From the NCBI GenBank assembly GCA_023403475.1, contig JAEYEL010000173.1, forward strand, positions 1-9,665: a DNA stretch of 9,665 nucleotides, in the 5' to 3' direction. A program made the translations under genes and the position numbers. A model generated the notes under the pieces. The model saw only the letters and a program-made list of their open reading frames with translations. It made no database searches and was not told the DNA's origin. This DNA comes from Actinomycetes bacterium (lineage in GTDB: Bacteria; Actinomycetota; Coriobacteriia; Coriobacteriales; Eggerthellaceae). Each line of letters begins with the position of its first letter. Within the stretch, counting starts at the first letter, position 1. Shown one piece after another: positions 6,861 to 9,665 of the stretch.

Positions 6861-7133
6861 TTAGTCAACGGTAGAGAGACCCGATGCCACTGTGCGACAC
6901 CGCAAGTCACCGCACTCGCCATAATTTGCCATTTCAATATAATTACTCAGCCGCAATCCTCCTTTGCACACCAGAAGCTGAAAGATCGGACGAGTTCAGC
7001 CGTGTCCGTCTCGCAATCCAGTCGCTCGCGCCAGCACGTTCGACACGGCATGATAGCCGTAGCCCTTCTCGAAGAGCTCCGTCGCCCAACTGCGAGCGTC
7101 CGCATCGTGCTTGATTCTCAGATCCGATGGCAT
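6861..7133. other. Gene-poor stretch between the convergent permeases
   Basis: No convincing complete gene lies in these 273 bases. The short plus- and minus-strand frames here have Arg- and Ser-rich, low-plausibility translations. The only hint of former coding is the minus-strand transposase-like scrap at 6996-7133. Confidence 0.6.
6996..7133 (-). pseudogene. Possible transposase helix-turn-helix remnant
   Basis: The minus-strand frame from 7133 to the stop at 6996 encodes 45 residues. Residues 12-37 include ATELFEKGYGYHAVSNVLA, which resembles the N-terminal HTH of IS3-like transposases common in Coriobacteriia (the pattern A-x-x-LFE-x-GxG-x-x-AV-x-x-L). It breaks off before the expected T-V-R-x-W helix; a frame change near 7020 would give a WIARRTRLN continuation. 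It starts immediately at the T-run of the permease terminator, and the apparent ribosome site GGGAGG (7141-7146) is really that terminator's stem, so it is probably not expressed. A chance resemblance is possible. Confidence 0.3.
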
Positions 7134-7173
7134 AAAAAAGCCTCCCATTTCTCGTGTCCAAGAAACGGGAGGC
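7134..7173 (-). terminator. Rho-independent terminator of the second MFS permease
   Basis: The arms GCCTCCCATTTCT (7140-7152) and AGAAACGGGAGGC (7161-7173) pair at 12 of 13 positions around an 8-base loop. On the minus strand the stem is followed by six T residues (7139-7134). It lies about 105 bases past the permease stop at 7279 and faces the right way to end that transcript. Confidence 0.88.
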
Positions 7174-7278
7174 AGTTCACTCGGGTCTCGCCCCTTCTAA
7201 AATCTTCACGGCTGCTCTACCTACTTCTTCAACCTGCTACACAAGCAAAGCAGTCGAGAAAAAGCGCCAAGGAAAAGG

Positions 7279-8535
7279 CTACTCCTCTTCTTTCTTTTGA
7301 CGCGCAGCAAGCGCCTCTTTGCCCCACACTTTCTTATTCACCGTGTTCATCACGGCAAACAGAATGCCAGCTAACGCCATAAGAGCGCCGCACACGACCA
7401 CAGGGAAGTTCGTGGAAGCACCAGTGCCGCCAATTCCCTGAAGGATACCCATCCAGAACGAGGAGAGGAAATTACCGAAGTTCGTTGCGAACATGATAAG
7501 CGAAGCCGCCCATGCAAGACCCGATGCTTTGGTAACCAAGCCGATCTCGAAGTTCACAAGGAAGTTAACCGTGCAACCAGCACCCACTAGAACCATACCA
7601 AGCGCAAACATCCATGCAGAGGTTCCGAAGGCAATAAAGAACAAACCCGCAGCTGTGATAAGGAAGAACACGCAGCTCGTGTATTTTCCGAACATTTTGA
7701 TGTATTTGTCGCCGAAAATGCAGGCAACAGCGGTGACAAGAACGAAAATAGTTAACAGATTGCCCGCCATAGCAGCATCGCCTGCATTATTTTCGGCCAT
7801 AAGCACAGAGAGCAACATGAGGCCGGGAGACATAAAAAGCTGGAAGCACAGATAGAACAGGATGATGAGCCATGCTGTAATGCTCAGTTTGACACGCTTT
7901 GCCTTCGCGAACTCCTCAGCAGCTGCCGCACCTTCTTCCTTTACGATTTCCTCAACCGTCTTCGGGTCGCGGAAACATATGAGCATGATGACAAAACCAA
8001 CGAATACGAACAGGTACGCCAAAAAAGTGTACTTCCAATTAATGGCACACAGCCAACCACCCAGAAGTGTCATGACAACAGCGCCACCCGAACCGAAAGC
8101 CTGATTCCAGCTGAGATACTTGCCGCGCTGACTTCTATCGCGGATCATGCGCATGAACCATGTAGATCCCAGAGGCATGATGAAACCGATGCCGAAACCG
8201 GTTAACGCGCGAATGGCAAGAACCGCGTAAAGCGAATCGTTAACCCAACACGGAAGAATACCGAACACGCCGTAGATAAGCATGCCCACAATGGCGACTG
8301 TCTTGAATTTGATCTTGCTGTTGGCGATAGCGCCAAAAAGCAAGCATCCTACAAGCGTCGTCAGCGATGGTAGCGTGTTGATAAGAGACACAAGCCACTG
8401 AGGCTGGTCTGCAAAAGCCTGGAACAAAGAATTCATAGCCGGCGTAGTTGCAGACGAGCCAAAGACGACCATGGTCACAGCAAAAGTGCCTATAGCCGCT
8501 TTGGTGGCAACAGGCGATGAGACTTGAGAGCTCAT
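7279..8535 (-). CDS. MFS permease (second)
   Basis: This major facilitator superfamily protein has 418 residues and 12 predicted membrane segments. Signatures include GAIANSKIKFK (68-78) in loop 2-3, RALTGFGIG (109-117) followed by MPLGSTW in TM4, and GSGGAVVMTLLGG (148-160) in TM5. The central cytoplasmic loop (about 183-212) is charged and Ala/Glu-rich, and the C-terminus is Lys/Glu-rich. It is not closely similar by eye to the first permease, so the two probably have different substrates or directions. The start is the ATG at 8535: AGGAGG (8544-8549) lies eight bases before it, whereas the in-frame TTG at 8541 is only two bases away. It is divergent from the membrane protein at 8998. That pairing suggests regulation by its neighbour. 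Substrate unknown. Confidence 0.88.
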   Translation of the reverse strand: MSSQVSSPVATKAAIGTFAVTMVVFGSSATTPAMNSLFQAFADQPQWLVSLINTLPSLTTLVGCLLFGAIANSKIKFKTVAIVGMLIYGVFGILPCWVNDSLYAVLAIRALTGFGIGFIMPLGSTWFMRMIRDRSQRGKYLSWNQAFGSGGAVVMTLLGGWLCAINWKYTFLAYLFVFVGFVIMLICFRDPKTVEEIVKEEGAAAAEEFAKAKRVKLSITAWLIILFYLCFQLFMSPGLMLLSVLMAENNAGDAAMAGNLLTIFVLVTAVACIFGDKYIKMFGKYTSCVFFLITAAGLFFIAFGTSAWMFALGMVLVGAGCTVNFLVNFEIGLVTKASGLAWAASLIMFATNFGNFLSSFWMGILQGIGGTGASTNFPVVVCGALMALAGILFAVMNTVNKKVWGKEALAARQKKEEE

Positions 8536-8543
8536 TTTCAAAA

Positions 8544-8549
8544 CCTCCT
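8544..8549 (-). promoter_or_regulatory. Ribosome binding site deciding the second MFS start
   Basis: AGGAGG on the minus strand lies eight bases before ATG 8535 and only two before the in-frame TTG at 8541, which supports the ATG. Confidence 0.75.
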
Positions 8550-8567
8550 TGTACTTGCAACAACCTT

Positions 8568-8594
8568 ACTTCCTAATACCGAACAACTTCCTAA
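8568..8594. repeat. Pair of ACTTCCTAA direct repeats upstream of the second MFS permease
   Basis: ACTTCCTAA occurs at 8568-8576 and again at 8586-8594, an 18-base period, each preceded at a short distance by AACAAC. They lie 33 to 59 bases upstream of the permease start, where a regulator could bind. No binding protein can be named. Confidence 0.4.
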
Positions 8595-8688
8595 CCTATC
8601 GAGCAAACACCCCCCTCTTAGTAGACGAAACCGTTGCTCAACCCTCTGCCACTGTATGACCTTTTGCGTGTTTTGGTAACATCAGAAC

Positions 8689-8696
8689 GGTATGAA
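8689..8696 (+). promoter_or_regulatory. Half-site matching the 5391-5409 inverted repeat
   Basis: GGTATGAA, preceded by GAAC, is identical to the right half of the inverted repeat in the other regulator/permease gap. The left half is poorly kept (ACATCA). An 8-base match alone could arise by chance in a window this size; its position makes it notable. Confidence 0.35.
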
Positions 8697-8896
8697 GGGG
8701 AAATTTGAGCATCGCCGATTCGTTCTATTTTGCAAAATGCCTGATAGAAAACACGGTCGTAACAAGACACATGCACCAGTACGAGACTGCAATAATAGGA
8801 AAGGCAAGCAAGACCCGAGAATAGATCTGAGAATATCCTCGAAACCAAGGTAGCCATCAGCTCTTGAAAATCGCAACGACAACATGAAGGTTGCCC

Positions 8897-8902
8897 TATA
8901 AT
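8897..8902 (+). promoter_or_regulatory. Consensus -10 box ahead of the second membrane regulator
   Basis: TATAAT is a perfect -10 hexamer. No good -35 hexamer lies 16-18 bases upstream, as would suit an activator-dependent promoter. Transcription from here would give a leader of about 90 bases before ATG 8998, including the short leader frame. Confidence 0.5.
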
Positions 8903-8925
8903 ACATGCTATCCTTTCAAAAAGAA

Positions 8926-8968
8926 CCCCAACTTGCTGCACAGGGAGCAGGAATGAAGAAACGTTGGG
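8926..8968 (+). repeat. Leader inverted repeat ahead of the second membrane regulator
   Basis: A CCCAAC run near 8927-8932 can pair with GTTGGG (8963-8968), and inside it CTGC can pair with GCAG around the ACAGGGA stretch. The 3' arm falls within the short leader frame, so translation of that frame would disrupt the structure. Regulatory use is speculative. Confidence 0.3.
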
Positions 8969-8994
8969 AAGTATTCTCCAAGAGGAGGTTGTAG
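8953..8994 (+). CDS. Short leader reading frame (13 residues) before the second membrane regulator
   Basis: ATG at 8953, with GGGAG about six bases before it, opens MKKRWEVFSKRRL and stops at TAG 8992-8994, three bases before the next gene's ATG. Its two AGG codons form the AGGAGG ribosome site (8983-8988) of that gene, so ribosomes ending here would overlap its initiation site. It could be a translational coupling leader. It is too short to be sure, and it is in the same frame as the downstream gene with one stop between. Confidence 0.35.
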   Translation: MKKRWEVFSKRRL

Positions 8995-8997
8995 AGC

Positions 8998-9665
8998 ATG
9001 ACGGAAACAAACACGTCCGAGAAGCAGCAGGGCAGCTTTTCGCAGAAAAGCATCAGCGAAAGCCTACTCCCCTTTTGCGATCTTGCCGGCTATGCATGTT
9101 TTGCCGCATGGGCTTTCATTGCAAGTTGGTTCGAAGGCTTTACGCCTCCGCCAATGACAGCGAACGGCGATGCCCTTCTTGCACGCATCCCCTTTTTTGC
9201 TGGTTCCGCCTTTGTCGCCATCCTGCTTTTCTGCTTCAGCAAACCATCCTTCCCTACTTCCTTGAGGATGCATGTCCTCGTTTTCGCTCTATGCCTTGGA
9301 TGCCCGGCAACCCTCGTCACCCCTCTTCCCATAAGCGTAATCATCACCCTATGGTTTCTGTCGGGTGCGGGGCAGACGTTTTGCTTCTTCATATGGTCTC
9401 TGCGCCTCAAAGTGCTGTCAAGATACCAGCAGCTTTGCGTTTTGTGCGGAGCATTTATTGTCTCGGGATTGTTTTTGGCCATAAGCCCTTTCATGGCGCC
9501 AATCGCAGCGATTGTCTTTTTTACACTCCTGCCAGTTGCGTCATTTGTGTGCCTCGTCTTTGCTCGCCGAAACTTCTCCCCTGACAAAGCACATACCAAC
9601 CCCACCCGTAAAGTCGCCATGCGCAACCTTCACTTGCAGATTCCCTTTGAAGATGACAGGCGTTT
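8998..9665 (+). CDS. Polytopic membrane protein, probable N-terminal half of a second membrane LuxR regulator (runs off right edge)
   Basis: The frame is open for 222 codons to the window end. The ATG at 8998 has AGGAGG nine bases before it (8983-8988). After a polar N-terminus of about 25 residues (Ser/Gln/Glu-rich) come six hydrophobic segments: around DLAGYACFAAWAFIASWF, ARIPFFAGSAFVAILLF, VLVFALCLGCPATLV, VIITLWFLSGAGQTFCFF, LCVLCGAFIVSGLFLA and AAIVFFTLLPVASFVCLV. They are followed by a basic, polar loop from about residue 187. Six helices, then a loop, then truncation is exactly the first half of the layout seen in the regulator at 3699-5195. The divergent arrangement with a permease also matches. 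The HTH itself is not in the window, so a plain transporter-like protein is the alternative. Plus- and minus-strand frames overlapping it, such as 8964-9584, are shadows. Confidence 0.75.
   Translation, partial: MTETNTSEKQQGSFSQKSISESLLPFCDLAGYACFAAWAFIASWFEGFTPPPMTANGDALLARIPFFAGSAFVAILLFCFSKPSFPTSLRMHVLVFALCLGCPATLVTPLPISVIITLWFLSGAGQTFCFFIWSLRLKVLSRYQQLCVLCGAFIVSGLFLAISPFMAPIAAIVFFTLLPVASFVCLVFARRNFSPDKAHTNPTRKVAMRNLHLQIPFEDDRR

Larger units (their letters stand above)
8595..8952. other. Divergent regulatory gap between second permease and the membrane regulator
   Basis: No gene is convincing here; the minus-strand frame 8618-9010 has a Cys- and Ser-rich translation with no recognisable domain and overlaps the real plus-strand gene start. 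The gap holds the half-site GGTATGAA (8689-8696), a perfect 12-base palindrome ATTTTGCAAAAT (8727-8738), and a consensus -10 box TATAAT (8897-8902). Confidence 0.6.

Noticed and set aside
7002..7382. Plus-strand frame of 126 residues
   Set aside because: It runs through the intrinsic terminator and into the end of the second permease on the other strand. The Ser/Arg/Gln-rich translation has no family features.
8727..8738. Perfect palindrome ATTTTGCAAAAT as an operator
   Set aside because: About two 12-base palindromes are expected by chance in a window of this length, and no second copy was seen, so it is mentioned only as content of the gap.
8618..9010. Minus-strand frame of 130 residues in the divergent gap
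   Set aside because: It overlaps the ribosome site and start of the 8998 gene, has no ribosome site of its own that I can see, and its Cys/Ser-rich translation shows no domain.
8964..9584. Plus-strand frame of 206 residues
   Set aside because: It is out of frame with the ATG at 8998 that follows AGGAGG. The 8998 frame gives six clean membrane helices and stays open to the window end; this one gives a Pro/Arg/Cys-rich mix.
9090..9626. Minus-strand frame of 178 residues
   Set aside because: It is antisense to the membrane protein at 8998; the Lys/Arg-rich translation has no recognisable domain.

Overview
The window looks like part of an anaerobic actinobacterial genome, most likely an Eggerthellaceae or other Coriobacteriia gut species. 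Three things point there: molybdopterin oxidoreductases of the pyrogallol transhydroxylase / catechol dehydroxylase type, large membrane-embedded LuxR regulators whose N-terminal half resembles an MFS transporter, and MFS permeases placed next to those regulators. The base composition is lower in GC than I would expect for Eggerthella or Gordonibacter, so a lower-GC genus is possible. The taxonomy is inference.

Layout. Positions 1-3556 hold a minus-strand operon, read right to left. It contains a 102-residue CnaB-like small protein (3248-3556), a full-length 859-residue molybdopterin oxidoreductase (642-3221), and a second oxidoreductase of the same family cut off by the left window edge (1-553). 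The two large subunits match at 114 of 180 aligned N-terminal residues. Upstream on the same strand is a 12-TM LuxR-type regulator (3699-5195). It is divergent from an MFS permease on the plus strand (5578-6801). A gene-poor stretch (6802-7278) carries a long hairpin, a minus-strand intrinsic terminator and what may be a transposase scrap. It separates the first permease from a second, convergent MFS permease (7279-8535, minus). That permease is divergent from another polytopic membrane protein (8998-9665, plus, cut by the right edge), probably the N-terminal half of a second membrane LuxR regulator.

How it may work together (inference). The permeases would move a small, probably aromatic, metabolite across the membrane. 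The membrane LuxR proteins would sense it and switch on the operon. The cytoplasmic molybdenum enzymes, which lack a Tat signal, would dehydroxylate or transhydroxylate it. Two points stand out. The small subunit looks like only the C-terminal beta-sandwich of the transhydroxylase beta subunit, with no [4Fe-4S] ferredoxin part in the window. And the regulator/permease pairs are duplicated, as are the enzymes. A 7-5-7 inverted repeat lies between the first regulator and its permease, and a half-site copy lies between the second pair. Both genes cut by the window edges continue outside it.
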